From positions 1-26,846 of the IMG/VR virus record IMGVR_UViG_3300017782_000173: 26,846 nucleotides of DNA. The stretch is one strand, 5' to 3'. Positions 9,006-16,795 of this stretch are shown here, in pieces; position 1 is the first letter of the stretch, and every line of letters begins with the position of its first letter. Under the pieces are notes generated by a model. The model was not told the DNA's origin. It was given only the letters and a program-made list of their open reading frames with translations, and did not search any database. Origin of the DNA: a virus. The position numbers were made by a program, and so were the translations under genes.

Positions 9006-9725
9006 TTACCTAACAATTTTTTTTCCACTTACAAGTTTTAAAAATTCGTTAAAATCCTTTGTATGTCTTTTAACTAACGCTTGACATAATTTTTTATCAT
9101 TTTTAGGATTATACCTTGGGTGACCTCCTTGATTTAGTAGGGGATAATCTTTTCTCCAAGTTTTAAATTTATTTGGATATATCAAATTCATCCAGTCGTC
9201 GCAGAACCAATTCTTAATCAAGGGTGGAAATACAAACTCAAAGATCTCCCAATGTGTTCTGTGGATTAGAAATTGTGTTGCGATATTATCGTTATTAGAA
9301 TATCCCGCAGACCAACCTATATAATTATTCCTTACAATTGCTTTCTGGAATACTCTTAACCAAGAGGGGTCGTTAGGCAAACGAATATCGTCTCCCAAAA
9401 CCTTAAACCACTGAAACCCATGTCCCATAGCGATTTTAAACAGATCATTCCATATTTGTACGACATTTCCTGGATCGGGTTTAAATTCTATCCAGACAAT
9501 TTGGAACTTCATAAACTCTGCATTCAGTTTTAGTCTTTGTTCTTCTTGACTGTAGATTGGGTCGTCGGCATCATATCCAACATACACAGATATATCAACA
9601 TTGGGACAGTAATTATCCAGCGTCCGCAACAATATAGTATAGAGGTAAGTATCTGTAATTGTAACCCATTCTTCACGAAACCTTGTAGTTGAGGGAACAA
9701 GGAAGGCAGTTGCATTATCATTCAT
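9006..9725 (-). CDS. Glycosyltransferase, GT-A type
   Basis: A 239-residue protein with a Rossmann-like start (FLVPSTTR, residues 8-15) and a strand-turn with an acidic loop (VYVGYDADDP, 48-56). The likely metal-nucleotide site is WFKVLGDDIRLP (106-117) with G111-D112-D113 as the DxD-like motif, and a second acidic cluster NWFCDDW lies at 172-178. This order is typical of GT-A nucleotide-sugar transferases found in algal viruses. The sugar donor and acceptor cannot be read from sequence; a virion glycoprotein or a modified DNA base are both conceivable. The upstream AAAATAAAATCTTTAATA element is shared with the GT2 gene 20215-21000. Confidence 0.75.
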   Translation of the reverse strand: MNDNATAFLVPSTTRFREEWVTITDTYLYTILLRTLDNYCPNVDISVYVGYDADDPIYSQEEQRLKLNAEFMKFQIVWIEFKPDPGNVVQIWNDLFKIAMGHGFQWFKVLGDDIRLPNDPSWLRVFQKAIVRNNYIGWSAGYSNNDNIATQFLIHRTHWEIFEFVFPPLIKNWFCDDWMNLIYPNKFKTWRKDYPLLNQGGHPRYNPKNDKKLCQALVKRHTKDFNEFLKLVSGKKIVR

Positions 9726-9735
9726 ATTTAATATT

Positions 9736-9749
9736 AAAGATTTTATTTT
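9736..9749 (-). promoter_or_regulatory. Shared upstream element AAAATAAAATCTTT
   Basis: Lies 10 bases upstream of the glycosyltransferase ATG at 9725; the identity with the element before the GT2 gene continues as AATA. A shorter form, AAAATAAAATCT, precedes the 440-residue capsid gene at 1321-1332. Confidence 0.4.
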
Positions 9750-9767
9750 TATATAATTCTTTTTAAA

Positions 9768-9923
9768 ATGGAAAATTTAACATTATACAGAAAAAAAAGA
9801 AAAATTGATATTGTAGAATTACTTGGGGGAGAAAGAGTTATAGTAAAGAAAAATCCTCCTTTAATTAATACGAGCCAAGGGGTCGTGAGACTGATTTGCG
9901 AGAATACCAAACTGGGCAAATGA
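9768..9923 (+). CDS. Possible small basic protein (51 aa)
   Basis: A 51-residue open frame starting MENLTLYRKK with an AT-rich leader of the type seen before other genes here. It is basic in its N-terminal third and has no recognisable domain. Its last 63 bases overlap, on the opposite strand, the end of the Gly/Ala-rich gene 9861-10703, and in that part its codons are constrained by the other gene. It fills an otherwise empty 135-base gap between 9725 and 9861 and is divergent from the glycosyltransferase. It may be a real micro-gene or chance. Confidence 0.4.
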   Translation: MENLTLYRKKRKIDIVELLGGERVIVKKNPPLINTSQGVVRLICENTKLGK

Positions 9924-10703
9924 TGCGGGTGCTTCTACAGCGGGAGGGTTTGCGTCAGGTGCGTCTTTTTCATCAATTGCTTTTTCTTCTTTATCTTGTT
10001 CTACACCAGCAACCGCACTATCAACAGCAGCGAAAAGATTAACTGCGGCAGCGACAGGTGCTAATGCTCCCCCTGTGAAAGCAGTTGCTATGTCTAATGC
10101 TCCACCGACCACAGTAGCAATATTACCAATATCTACACCGAGGTTCTGTTTTACAACATTACCAGCAGCATCCCTCGTATTAAATATATTCCCAGTTTCT
10201 ACAAGATTATCTATATCCTGATATGCAGCAATTCCCGTTCCAACGGCCCCGAATGCTTTTGCTCCCACTTTTGCAAAAGTTTCACCACCACCCTTTAATA
10301 ATGCTCCAGCGATTACACCCTCTACTCCCGTAATGTCTTTTGCCGCAGTTGCTCCTTCACCGAATAATTTAGCACCTTGACCGACTTCTCCACCCGCTTT
10401 TAATGCGACTGCTCCTGCTTGTCTTAATCCTCCACCATAGCGTAGGACAGTTCCTGCTCCCTTTGCTGCTCTGTATCCCGCCTTTCCAACATCATATATT
10501 TGATCTATTTTAGTGACATCACTTTCTACATCATTTTTTACATCTGAATCTTGTTTCGTTTGTTCTGTATGATCTAAATTCTTAAATGCGAGTGATTGTG
10601 TTTTCCAACCATTTAATCTTAATTCATTCATATCCTTTGCCTGTTGTCCCAACTGTGCTTGTAATTGGAATGCTTCTGCGTGTCCTCCATAATGATCCGA
10701 CAT
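9861..10703 (-). CDS. Gly/Ala-rich probable virion-associated protein
   Basis: A 280-residue protein that I do not recognise by family. Residues about 1-75 are hydrophilic and Gln/Asp-rich. Residues about 75-240 are dominated by Gly, Ala and Val with long weakly hydrophobic stretches (for example VVGGALDIATAFTGG and LAPVAAAVNLFAAVD) that could insert in or disturb a membrane. An acidic tail follows. The gene is 26 bases downstream of the packaging ATPase on the same strand, which places it in the virion-assembly block. A membrane-active or internal capsid protein involved in entry is plausible by composition only. Confidence 0.65.
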   Translation of the reverse strand: MSDHYGGHAEAFQLQAQLGQQAKDMNELRLNGWKTQSLAFKNLDHTEQTKQDSDVKNDVESDVTKIDQIYDVGKAGYRAAKGAGTVLRYGGGLRQAGAVALKAGGEVGQGAKLFGEGATAAKDITGVEGVIAGALLKGGGETFAKVGAKAFGAVGTGIAAYQDIDNLVETGNIFNTRDAAGNVVKQNLGVDIGNIATVVGGALDIATAFTGGALAPVAAAVNLFAAVDSAVAGVEQDKEEKAIDEKDAPDANPPAVEAPASFAQFGILANQSHDPLARIN

Positions 10704-10729
10704 ATTTATATATGAAGTAATATATTTAT

Positions 10730-11482
10730 TTAATCGGGAGAATTTAAAATTTTAGAACCTTCAGCGATTACTTCCTCAAAGTTCCTCATTGCCTTTGGAG
10801 GATTACTCTGGAAATCCATATGTAAAAAGTCATATCGGTTGGGAGTTGCTAATTTATATATATTTAACCAATTATCCGCACCACCAAATACATCCCCATA
10901 CTCCTCCGCCATCTTTAATTTTTCTTTTTCATTAGGGAAAGGAGATCCTACAATTACATTAGTAGCATTCTGCCGAATGATTGGCGAACATGCCCTGAAA
11001 TTTTGAGAACTGATAATTAATAATTTAATATTAAAGTGCCTGAAGCGAGAGCATAAATGATTGATCTTCGCCTCCCTACGGATTGACCCGAGGCAATCGT
11101 CCAGAACGACAGCTATTTCTGGTTGTTCTTCTTTATCATAGGATTTTTGTGTCTTTACAAGACCTTCTACAATACTATCGTCATATGCGTCGTGAGTATC
11201 AAATGCTTTTCTTAAAAATCGTGAAGTAATATCATTTGCGATTGTGTTTGATATTATGGTTGTATTATCAAATCGTTCTTGAGCGTCATAGAATTGATCG
11301 TTCAGTAACATATTACTGATTAGGGTACTCTTTCCTGTGCGGACAGGAGACACCAATAAAACTAAAGCTCCTCCACCGAACCCATCCACTTGTGGTAAAT
11401 TCGGGTGAATTGGTTTATGATTTGTTGGTATTGTATCTGGATCTTTTACAGGGATTACTCTTGGTCCGCTTTGTGCTTCCAT
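10730..11482 (-). CDS. FtsK-HerA (A32-type) genome-packaging ATPase
   Basis: A 250-residue P-loop ATPase. The Walker A is SPVRTGKST (residues 45-53), a variant with Ser in place of the first Gly. The Walker B is AVVLDDC (124-130), with the catalytic acidic residue after the first Asp. A polar strand LLIISSQNF (154-162) with Q160 is the sensor typical of the FtsK-HerA class. Length and layout agree with the packaging ATPases of PLVs, virophages and giant viruses, which drive DNA into the empty capsid. It is a hallmark gene that, with the capsid proteins, identifies the element as a virus rather than a simple transposon. The ATG is preceded by an AT-rich TATAAAATATGG-type leader. Confidence 0.92.
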   Translation of the reverse strand: MEAQSGPRVIPVKDPDTIPTNHKPIHPNLPQVDGFGGGALVLLVSPVRTGKSTLISNMLLNDQFYDAQERFDNTTIISNTIANDITSRFLRKAFDTHDAYDDSIVEGLVKTQKSYDKEEQPEIAVVLDDCLGSIRREAKINHLCSRFRHFNIKLLIISSQNFRACSPIIRQNATNVIVGSPFPNEKEKLKMAEEYGDVFGGADNWLNIYKLATPNRYDFLHMDFQSNPPKAMRNFEEVIAEGSKILNSPD

Positions 11483-11529
11483 ATTTTATATTTCTATATA
11501 CATAATATTTTAGTTTTAATAATTTTATA

Positions 11530-12282
11530 TTATAGGAAACAATTGGCCCAGACATCACTTTTGAGAGCTGTATTTATTTCTTTAAAAACTTTAGCGTCGT
11601 GTTGTGCTTTCGCCTGTGCTTCTTGTTTTACCTTTTTCCGCTGTTTCCTTAATACTTCTACACGATTAACTGATTGCTCTACCGCTCGTGATACAGCTTC
11701 GTCTAAATCTTGTTTAGAATATCCTTTCTCAATAATTCTATCCTTCTCTACAATTTTAATTTTAGAAAGACCTTCTTCTTCTTCTATTGGTGTTTCTAAT
11801 TTTTTACGAAGTTTCTTACGCTCCCTATCCCTCACAGCTTCTACAAGATCTTTATCTTCTTTTTCTTTTTTAAGACGCTCTTCTTTTTCTTGCTTTTTTC
11901 TTGCTCTTGTTTCTGCTGCCTTTGCTCTACCTTTCGCAAGTCTTTCTAATTGTTCTGGTGTTGCAGGACCTCTTTTCTTTCTGGTTCCTTTACCTGCTTG
12001 TGTTCTTCCTTTTGCAACATATCCTTGAGGGACCTCTTCCTTTTCTAAAATAGTTTTCACTTTAGGCGCAGAGAATATTTCTTCTTGTGGGATTTTAGCT
12101 CTGCGTTTGGGTTCAGGGATAATTTCTTCTTCTTCTTCACTTGCACTTGCATAATCTATTTCTTCCACTGGTTCTTCCTGCTCTGCTTGTGGTTCTTCAG
12201 TAGGTTCTGCAGTAGGTTCTTCAGGCTCAGCAGCAGCAAGAGTAGGAGGGGGCATAACCATTTCAGGAAAACAATCAGTCAT
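11530..12282 (-). CDS. Highly charged protein with coiled coil
   Basis: A 250-residue protein that I cannot assign. The first 60 residues are rich in Pro and Glu (a disordered acidic arm). Residues about 95-135 are basic, with RGPATPEQLERLAKGRAKAAETRARKK-type composition, similar to Lys/Arg-rich segments found in giant-virus proteins that bind nucleic acid. Residues about 135-235 form a strongly charged probable coiled coil. It lies 47 bases upstream of the packaging ATPase on the same strand. Its acidic-then-basic layout would suit an internal core or DNA-organising protein; this is inference. Confidence 0.65.
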   Translation of the reverse strand: MTDCFPEMVMPPPTLAAAEPEEPTAEPTEEPQAEQEEPVEEIDYASASEEEEEIIPEPKRRAKIPQEEIFSAPKVKTILEKEEVPQGYVAKGRTQAGKGTRKKRGPATPEQLERLAKGRAKAAETRARKKQEKEERLKKEKEDKDLVEAVRDRERKKLRKKLETPIEEEEGLSKIKIVEKDRIIEKGYSKQDLDEAVSRAVEQSVNRVEVLRKQRKKVKQEAQAKAQHDAKVFKEINTALKSDVWANCFL

Positions 12283-12369
12283 TTTATATTTATTTGATAT
12301 ATAAATATTATTATGACTAAATTTTAAAAAATAATGACAAACTAACGACTAACTCAAAATATCTTTTAT

Positions 12370-14403
12370 TTAACTGGACTTTCTAATGTGAAATAGAACC
12401 TGTGTATCACCAGTTAAGGAGTTTAATTCTTTTTCTTGACTATCTACAATCTGTATCTCTAACTGATTTAATAACATAGAACTTGGATTATGAAGTTTGA
12501 CATAAGTCTTTTCATTTGCCTCAAAATATAGAGGACCAAACTGTCTTCCGTCATTGGCGAATTGGGGCAACTGATAGATAATTTTAGAAAGACCCGATTG
12601 AGCGCCGTTATAGGTTTTATGTGTTAGATTGGGAATTCTAATGAAACTTGATATAGCAGTTTTTTGTAATTCACCAGTAGAAGTGAAGGTTACTGTTAAT
12701 GTATCGTCACCCGCAACATATCCATTTGGATCGTCACTATCTAAAAATACTCTATCAACGAAACCAAGTTTTCCGCCCATATTAGGAAATGCTTGTAGTC
12801 CTGCGGTTGTATCAAGGAGATCGCCTTCTGTAAAATGATTGACTGTAAATATATGGTTGTAATCTACTCCCCCTGCAGAATTTCTATTTATAAAAGGATA
12901 TTGACCCGATATATTTTCATGTATTTCTTTAAAGTAAGAACTATCGCAAAGATATATTACATTATCTAATCCATTAGAAGTAAGATCTCTATTTACTCTT
13001 ATCCAAGGAAGCTTCGTTGCTCCAAAATATCTTTCATTAGAAAACATATCGTCTCCTGGAGTAAATCCCCCAGTTTCTCCCGTTACGAAAGTAGGATAAG
13101 CATAAGTATTTACTGTATTAGAACTTTCATATTTAGAAACGGTTAATGATCCAGAAACAATATTAAGTTGGGGATACAGAGCATATGTAGTAGAACCAAT
13201 TGGATTAAAAGATCTTCCTGCTAATCCAGAAAAAGAAGAACCAACTACTTTATCAAATACATCTTTTCCATTCTGTTTAAAATATAATTCCACTTCGTCT
13301 CCTACACCCTTAAACTGAATACCGTCCCAAGAGGCACCGAATTGTGCTTTGGTTAGTTTTGATCCAGTACTTCCCGTAAAAGCATTATCCCAATAGTTCA
13401 GTTCCTGCAATCTAAAATCACCCGAGCCAGGATAATCTAATGGTTCTCCCGCACCACCCATTTGGATGTCTTCGTCTGGTGGAGTATAAACTCTTTCTGC
13501 AATTGTAATATTCCCATCACTATCCAACATAAAAACATAATCATACATTTCTTCACCTACCCGATCTATACTTGGGTCTCCATTTTCATCTAATACTGGA
13601 GTATAATTTTTGGACCCGAACAATTGAGAGATCCCATGCCTACGCTCTAATGAAGTATCAGACCCCGAAATTTGGGAGTTCTTATAACTTTCTATTTGTA
13701 ATTGAGGTCTTGTTAATCCAACACAATAACCACTTGCAGAAGCATTCTTTACTACAACTCTAAATTCACCATCATTTAAACCAAATGGAGCGCCTTTAAG
13801 AACTCCTACACCTATATTGTCAGAACCATTCTTCTCAAAGAGACCAGTTCCAGGGGTCCAATCAAATCCGTCACTCGGGCGAATAGAAGCATTATCGTCA
13901 TAAATAGGTTCAGAGATATTATAGGTTGCTTGTGCCGTTAGTGAAGAAGTTATATCTGTCGTTGCCGCACCCTTATCAATACATTTAATATCAAACCCCT
14001 TTTCTTCCCCTGAAGAATTTGTATGGACTGTAGTTAAATATCCACCGAATGTTCTTGGATCGTCATACTGATCATTTAAAGCACTCTGTATTTTAGAAGC
14101 ATATGCAGATAAAGAATAGGTTCCTCGCTTCGGGCTAATTTTACGGGAAAACGACAGAAGTCTATCGTATCCACTGACCGTGGTGCTTTCAGCCACTACT
14201 GTGGGATCTGTTCCAAAAAAATGACAGAAAAAATCACCGTCCTCAACTGTAATATTTCCGGTGCGCTGGATTTTAACACTCTGAACTGCGATTTCACTAT
14301 CGGGTTCTATTTCTATTGGAGAACGAAAGAAGTTCTTAAAACTGGAGGGATTACCCGCCTGAAGGTTTTCGTCAATACGACTCGTTACAACTATTAGCGA
14401 CAT
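12370..14403 (-). CDS. Virion structural protein (677 aa), paralogue of the 1112-aa protein
   Basis: A beta-rich protein with many Gly, Asn, Ser and Asp and no membrane helix. The N-terminus has the pattern SFKNFF..IEIEPDSEIAVQSVKI (residues about 21-46), which parallels the start of the 1112-residue protein (WTNQ..HLKPGDKISVHSSYV). The C-terminus (LLNQLEIQIVDSQEKE, then VLFHIRKSS) parallels the end of that protein (VLTRIRCSIHEPDGSQ, then IIFRI). Both probably share end domains that dock to the same capsid site. It is the first gene of the minus-strand assembly block. A fibre, spike or minor capsid role is likely, and identity with the Tlr6F family of PLVs is possible but unchecked. Confidence 0.7.
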   Translation of the reverse strand: MSLIVVTSRIDENLQAGNPSSFKNFFRSPIEIEPDSEIAVQSVKIQRTGNITVEDGDFFCHFFGTDPTVVAESTTVSGYDRLLSFSRKISPKRGTYSLSAYASKIQSALNDQYDDPRTFGGYLTTVHTNSSGEEKGFDIKCIDKGAATTDITSSLTAQATYNISEPIYDDNASIRPSDGFDWTPGTGLFEKNGSDNIGVGVLKGAPFGLNDGEFRVVVKNASASGYCVGLTRPQLQIESYKNSQISGSDTSLERRHGISQLFGSKNYTPVLDENGDPSIDRVGEEMYDYVFMLDSDGNITIAERVYTPPDEDIQMGGAGEPLDYPGSGDFRLQELNYWDNAFTGSTGSKLTKAQFGASWDGIQFKGVGDEVELYFKQNGKDVFDKVVGSSFSGLAGRSFNPIGSTTYALYPQLNIVSGSLTVSKYESSNTVNTYAYPTFVTGETGGFTPGDDMFSNERYFGATKLPWIRVNRDLTSNGLDNVIYLCDSSYFKEIHENISGQYPFINRNSAGGVDYNHIFTVNHFTEGDLLDTTAGLQAFPNMGGKLGFVDRVFLDSDDPNGYVAGDDTLTVTFTSTGELQKTAISSFIRIPNLTHKTYNGAQSGLSKIIYQLPQFANDGRQFGPLYFEANEKTYVKLHNPSSMLLNQLEIQIVDSQEKELNSLTGDTQVLFHIRKSS

Positions 14404-14450
14404 ATTTATAATTTCCTTATATATTTTATTTTATATGATAAAATTAAAAA

Positions 14451-14699
14451 ATGTATGGACGCAAGAAAAAAGAGAAAAAGCCGAAGAAAATGAAAGAGTG
14501 TCCCAACGGAGAATGTCAGCATGAAGTTCCAAAAGCGGTTAAGGAAAATAAAAAGGTAAAACCAAAGGATGTCTTTGGTTCTAATTACAAGGATAGTAAA
14601 ACCAAGGATAGTAAAAAGAAAGTTCCAAAAGGTTCGCATAGGATGCCAGACGGATCTATAATGAAAGATTCAGCAATGAAATCAAAGAAAAAGAAGTAG
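14451..14699 (+). CDS. Lys-rich basic protein, probably DNA-binding virion protein
   Basis: An 82-residue protein with about one third Lys. It starts MYGRKKKEKKPKK and ends in KSKKKK. A short CPNGEC motif lies near residue 17. A segment SHRMPDGSIMKDSAMK (about 62-77) resembles a small motif that I recall from basic proteins of algal giant viruses. The likely role is DNA condensation or core packing by charge. It is divergent from the 677-residue gene, with a 47-base AT-rich gap, and is followed by copy 2 of the dispersed element. The antisense frame over it is hydrophobic as an expected mirror of Lys codons and is not a gene. Confidence 0.7.
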   Translation: MYGRKKKEKKPKKMKECPNGECQHEVPKAVKENKKVKPKDVFGSNYKDSKTKDSKKKVPKGSHRMPDGSIMKDSAMKSKKKK

Positions 14700-14719
14700 T
14701 GTTTATTAAAACAATAATA

Positions 14720-14832
14720 GTTAGTGTTTAATAACTCTAATAGATAAACAGATATAATTAAGAAATAAAGTCCTATGGAAATATTATTCTGTAAGAGAAT
14801 ATATTGTAATTATATCCGTTTGTCAATTAGAT
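14720..14832 (+). repeat. Dispersed intergenic element, copy 2 (113 bp)
   Basis: Matches 7601-7713 at 100 of 113 positions without gaps and lies in the same orientation. The conserved core is at 14786-14806. At its 3' end a perfect hairpin is present: TGTCAAT, TAG, ATTGACA (14821-14837). It ends 47 bases before the coiled-coil gene at 14880. Confidence 0.85.
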
Positions 14833-14879
14833 TGACAATAATGTAAATTTACTTAAAAACTAAAACACTACATACTATA

Positions 14880-15320
14880 ATGAGTGATATGCTACAAGAT
14901 ATTCTGGATCAATTTGACATACAGAATAATTTTGATTATGCTTTCGGTATGTATTGCAATTATCTTGAGAGAGAAGGTAAATGGAATTTATGTAATAATA
15001 ATGTATCAAAGAATAATTTCCGCTGTAGAATGAAAAAAGTTTATAGGGGAGATATTGACAAGACAAAAGAATATAAGAAGTTTGAGAACTGGATTGAGCA
15101 AAGAAAAGTAAGAGAACAAAAAGAAACTGAATTAAGAGCCATTAAAATTAATAGAATGAATGAAGATAAATCAGCAGAAAAGTGTATTAAATTAGAGAAA
15201 CAATTGCAAGAAAAAGATAAAGAAATTATTTCTCTAAAAGAACAAATAAAATTTTTAGAAGAAAAACATAATAAATTATTGGATAAATATCTTGAGGAAT
15301 GTGATAGTGATAGTGATTAA
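14880..15320 (+). CDS. Coiled-coil protein
   Basis: A 146-residue protein that I do not recognise. Residues 1-85 are mixed, with several aromatic residues and Cys, and may be a small helical domain. Residues about 85-138 form a Lys/Glu-rich coiled coil (KLEKQLQEKDKEIISLKEQI), and the protein ends in an acidic tail (ECDSDSD). It is preceded by copy 2 of the 113-bp element, the same arrangement as the recombinase gene, and converges on the J-domain gene with a 2-base gap. Confidence 0.7.
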   Translation: MSDMLQDILDQFDIQNNFDYAFGMYCNYLEREGKWNLCNNNVSKNNFRCRMKKVYRGDIDKTKEYKKFENWIEQRKVREQKETELRAIKINRMNEDKSAEKCIKLEKQLQEKDKEIISLKEQIKFLEEKHNKLLDKYLEECDSDSD

Positions 15321-15322
15321 AT

Positions 15323-15709
15323 TTAACTTATTAAACATTCATAAGCCTCTCTAACCTTTCTAAATTCTTCTCCGTCACCACCAATTTTATCGGGGTGCGT
15401 TTCCCTTGCTTTATCCCTAAACGCTTGTTTTATATCTTCCTGTGAAGCTGATCTCTTCAGTCCCAATAGAGAATAATTTTCGTCCTCTTCTTCTCTATAT
15501 TCTCTTTGAGACTTAAAATCGTCCTCAAAGGGATTTCCAAAAAAGTTACTATCGTTATAAAAATGTTCTTCTCTCTCAAAGTTGGAATATTTATAACGAT
15601 AAGCAAAAGGATCTCCTTGGTAATGTTCTGGGAGTTCTTTGGACCACGGTTTATCTCCTGGAAGTAAAACATGCGACCACATTAATGGATTAGCACAACT
15701 TTCTGACAT
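15323..15709 (-). CDS. J-domain (DnaJ-like) co-chaperone
   Basis: A 128-residue protein whose last 50 residues are a J-domain. NYSLLGLKRSASQEDIKQAF (78-97) forms helices I-II, ARETHPDK (101-108) carries the essential HPD loop at 105-107, and EEFRKVREAYECL (114-126) is helix III. J-domains bind and stimulate Hsp70, so this protein should recruit the host chaperone, perhaps for capsid assembly or replication. The N-terminal 75 residues are polar and aromatic with no known domain, and unusually the J-domain is C-terminal. I place the start at the ATG ending at 15709; the codon before it in frame is TTG. AAATTTGAT lies upstream in the coding sense (15748-15756). Confidence 0.9.
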   Translation of the reverse strand: MSESCANPLMWSHVLLPGDKPWSKELPEHYQGDPFAYRYKYSNFEREEHFYNDSNFFGNPFEDDFKSQREYREEEDENYSLLGLKRSASQEDIKQAFRDKARETHPDKIGGDGEEFRKVREAYECLIS

Positions 15710-15747
15710 CAATCAATTCTCTTATAAAAAATATAAAATGATTCATT

Positions 15748-15756
15748 ATCAAATTT
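15748..15756 (-). promoter_or_regulatory. Putative early promoter motif AAATTTGAT
   Basis: Reads AAATTTGAT in the sense of the J-domain gene, 38 bases before its ATG. It sits in the 67-base region shared with the divergent small gene at 15777. Confidence 0.45.
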
Positions 15757-15776
15757 TTTAATTTAATAAATAAAGG

Positions 15777-16043
15777 ATGCCAACATACAAAGAAAAGTTT
15801 AACAAGAAATATGGATTTAAAAAGGATGCGTCTCATTCTATTGCAGAAATTAGCAGATTAACTGGATACAAAGTATCAGGGTTAAGAACTATAAAAAAGA
15901 AAGGTCAGGGGGCATTTAGATCTAATCCACAGTCTGTAAGACCACAAGTTAAATCTGCTACACAATGGGGAATTGCAAGAATTTACTCGGCAGTTATGGG
16001 AGGGAAAGCTGCAAAAGTAGATGCAAAACATTTAATTAAATAA
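15777..16043 (+). CDS. Small conserved basic protein (DUF5824-like)
   Basis: An 88-residue protein. The order KEKFNKKYGF, SHSIAEISRLTGY (a helix-turn-helix-like stretch, residues about 20-32), GQGAFRSNPQSVRPQVKS (43-60) and QWGIARIYSAVMGGKAAK (63-80) fits a small family that I recall from giant viruses and phages, possibly DUF5824. The function is unknown. The short HTH-like part and net positive charge suggest nucleic-acid binding. It is divergent from the J-domain gene and shares the 67-base region between them. Confidence 0.75.
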   Translation: MPTYKEKFNKKYGFKKDASHSIAEISRLTGYKVSGLRTIKKKGQGAFRSNPQSVRPQVKSATQWGIARIYSAVMGGKAAKVDAKHLIK

Positions 16044-16064
16044 CCATATAAAATAGTAAAATTT

Positions 16065-16769
16065 TTAATTTATAAACCAATAATTATATTGTTTCATAAA
16101 CATTTTCTTCATATCACCAACAACATAATTAAAATGTATCATATAAGGTGAAGTAGGTTGTTTAGTATAAAAATATTTACCATTAGGATATTTTTTTAGA
16201 GGCATTTTACCATATGTAAATTTATCTTTATTGTCGTTAAAGAAAATCTGGTCGCACTTAAATTCTTCAGTTGTAATTTTAGAAATATCAAAAAGACCTC
16301 TTGTAGTTTCATTATTTTTAACATACATTAATCCACAACATAATTGTCCGTCGTCATTATCGTCTTGGTGATCATTCTGGAATAATATATCATTATCGTC
16401 TAATCTATTTTGGAAGTCTTTTTGGAAACGATTATCTAACCATACAATATCACCGTCAGTAAAAAGAACATTTTCACCCTTCATTAATTCTTTATGAATA
16501 ACATTCATTTTCTGCAACATAACTTTATTCCATTCACCTTCCCTAAATTGCTGGAAGTCCCCTGGGCAATCCTCATTTAATAATTCTTTATTTTGATATT
16601 CTAATTTATCGTAACATTCTTTTCCAATACAATAAACTTTTAATGGTTCATATACACAACCAGCTTCCCCGCACTCTGAAGGTTGCCTGACATCTATTCT
16701 ACGGAGACTTTCTATTAAATTTCTTGTGTAATCTAAATAACCATTATTTGTGAGAGTAATAAACTTCAT
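16065..16769 (-). CDS. Glycosyltransferase (nucleotide-diphospho-sugar transferase type)
   Basis: A 234-residue protein with the features of the Nucleotid_trans family of GT-A enzymes. MKFITLTNNGYLDYTRNL is the N-terminal strand and helix, VLFTDGDIVWL (residues 101-111) carries the DxD metal site D105-G106-D107, CCGLMYVKN (144-152) is the conserved strand, KCDQIFFN (171-178) holds the DQ motif, and MIHFNYVVGDMKK (210-222) is the C-terminal His motif. All the expected catalytic motifs are present, so an active enzyme is likely. The donor sugar and acceptor are unknown. It is 26 bases downstream of the membrane protein gene 16796-17203 on the same strand. Confidence 0.85.
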   Translation of the reverse strand: MKFITLTNNGYLDYTRNLIESLRRIDVRQPSECGEAGCVYEPLKVYCIGKECYDKLEYQNKELLNEDCPGDFQQFREGEWNKVMLQKMNVIHKELMKGENVLFTDGDIVWLDNRFQKDFQNRLDDNDILFQNDHQDDNDDGQLCCGLMYVKNNETTRGLFDISKITTEEFKCDQIFFNDNKDKFTYGKMPLKKYPNGKYFYTKQPTSPYMIHFNYVVGDMKKMFMKQYNYWFIN

Positions 16770-16795
16770 TTATATGTAATATCAAGAAATTAATT

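Noticed and set aside
11405-12028. A 207-codon plus-strand open frame opposite the charged protein gene
   Set aside because: It is Ser/Phe/Leu/Cys-rich, as expected from reading Lys/Glu-rich codons on the other strand, and crosses the intergenic region and the start of the ATPase gene.
14406-14639. A hydrophobic 77-codon minus-strand frame
   Set aside because: It is opposite the Lys-rich basic gene, whose Lys codons give Phe and Leu in reverse, and it abuts the 677-residue gene without its own leader.
14821-14837. Perfect hairpin (7-base arms, 3-base loop) considered as a transcription terminator
   Set aside because: It is AT-rich without a following T-run, and the equivalent in copy 1 of the element is imperfect, so a terminator role is not supported.
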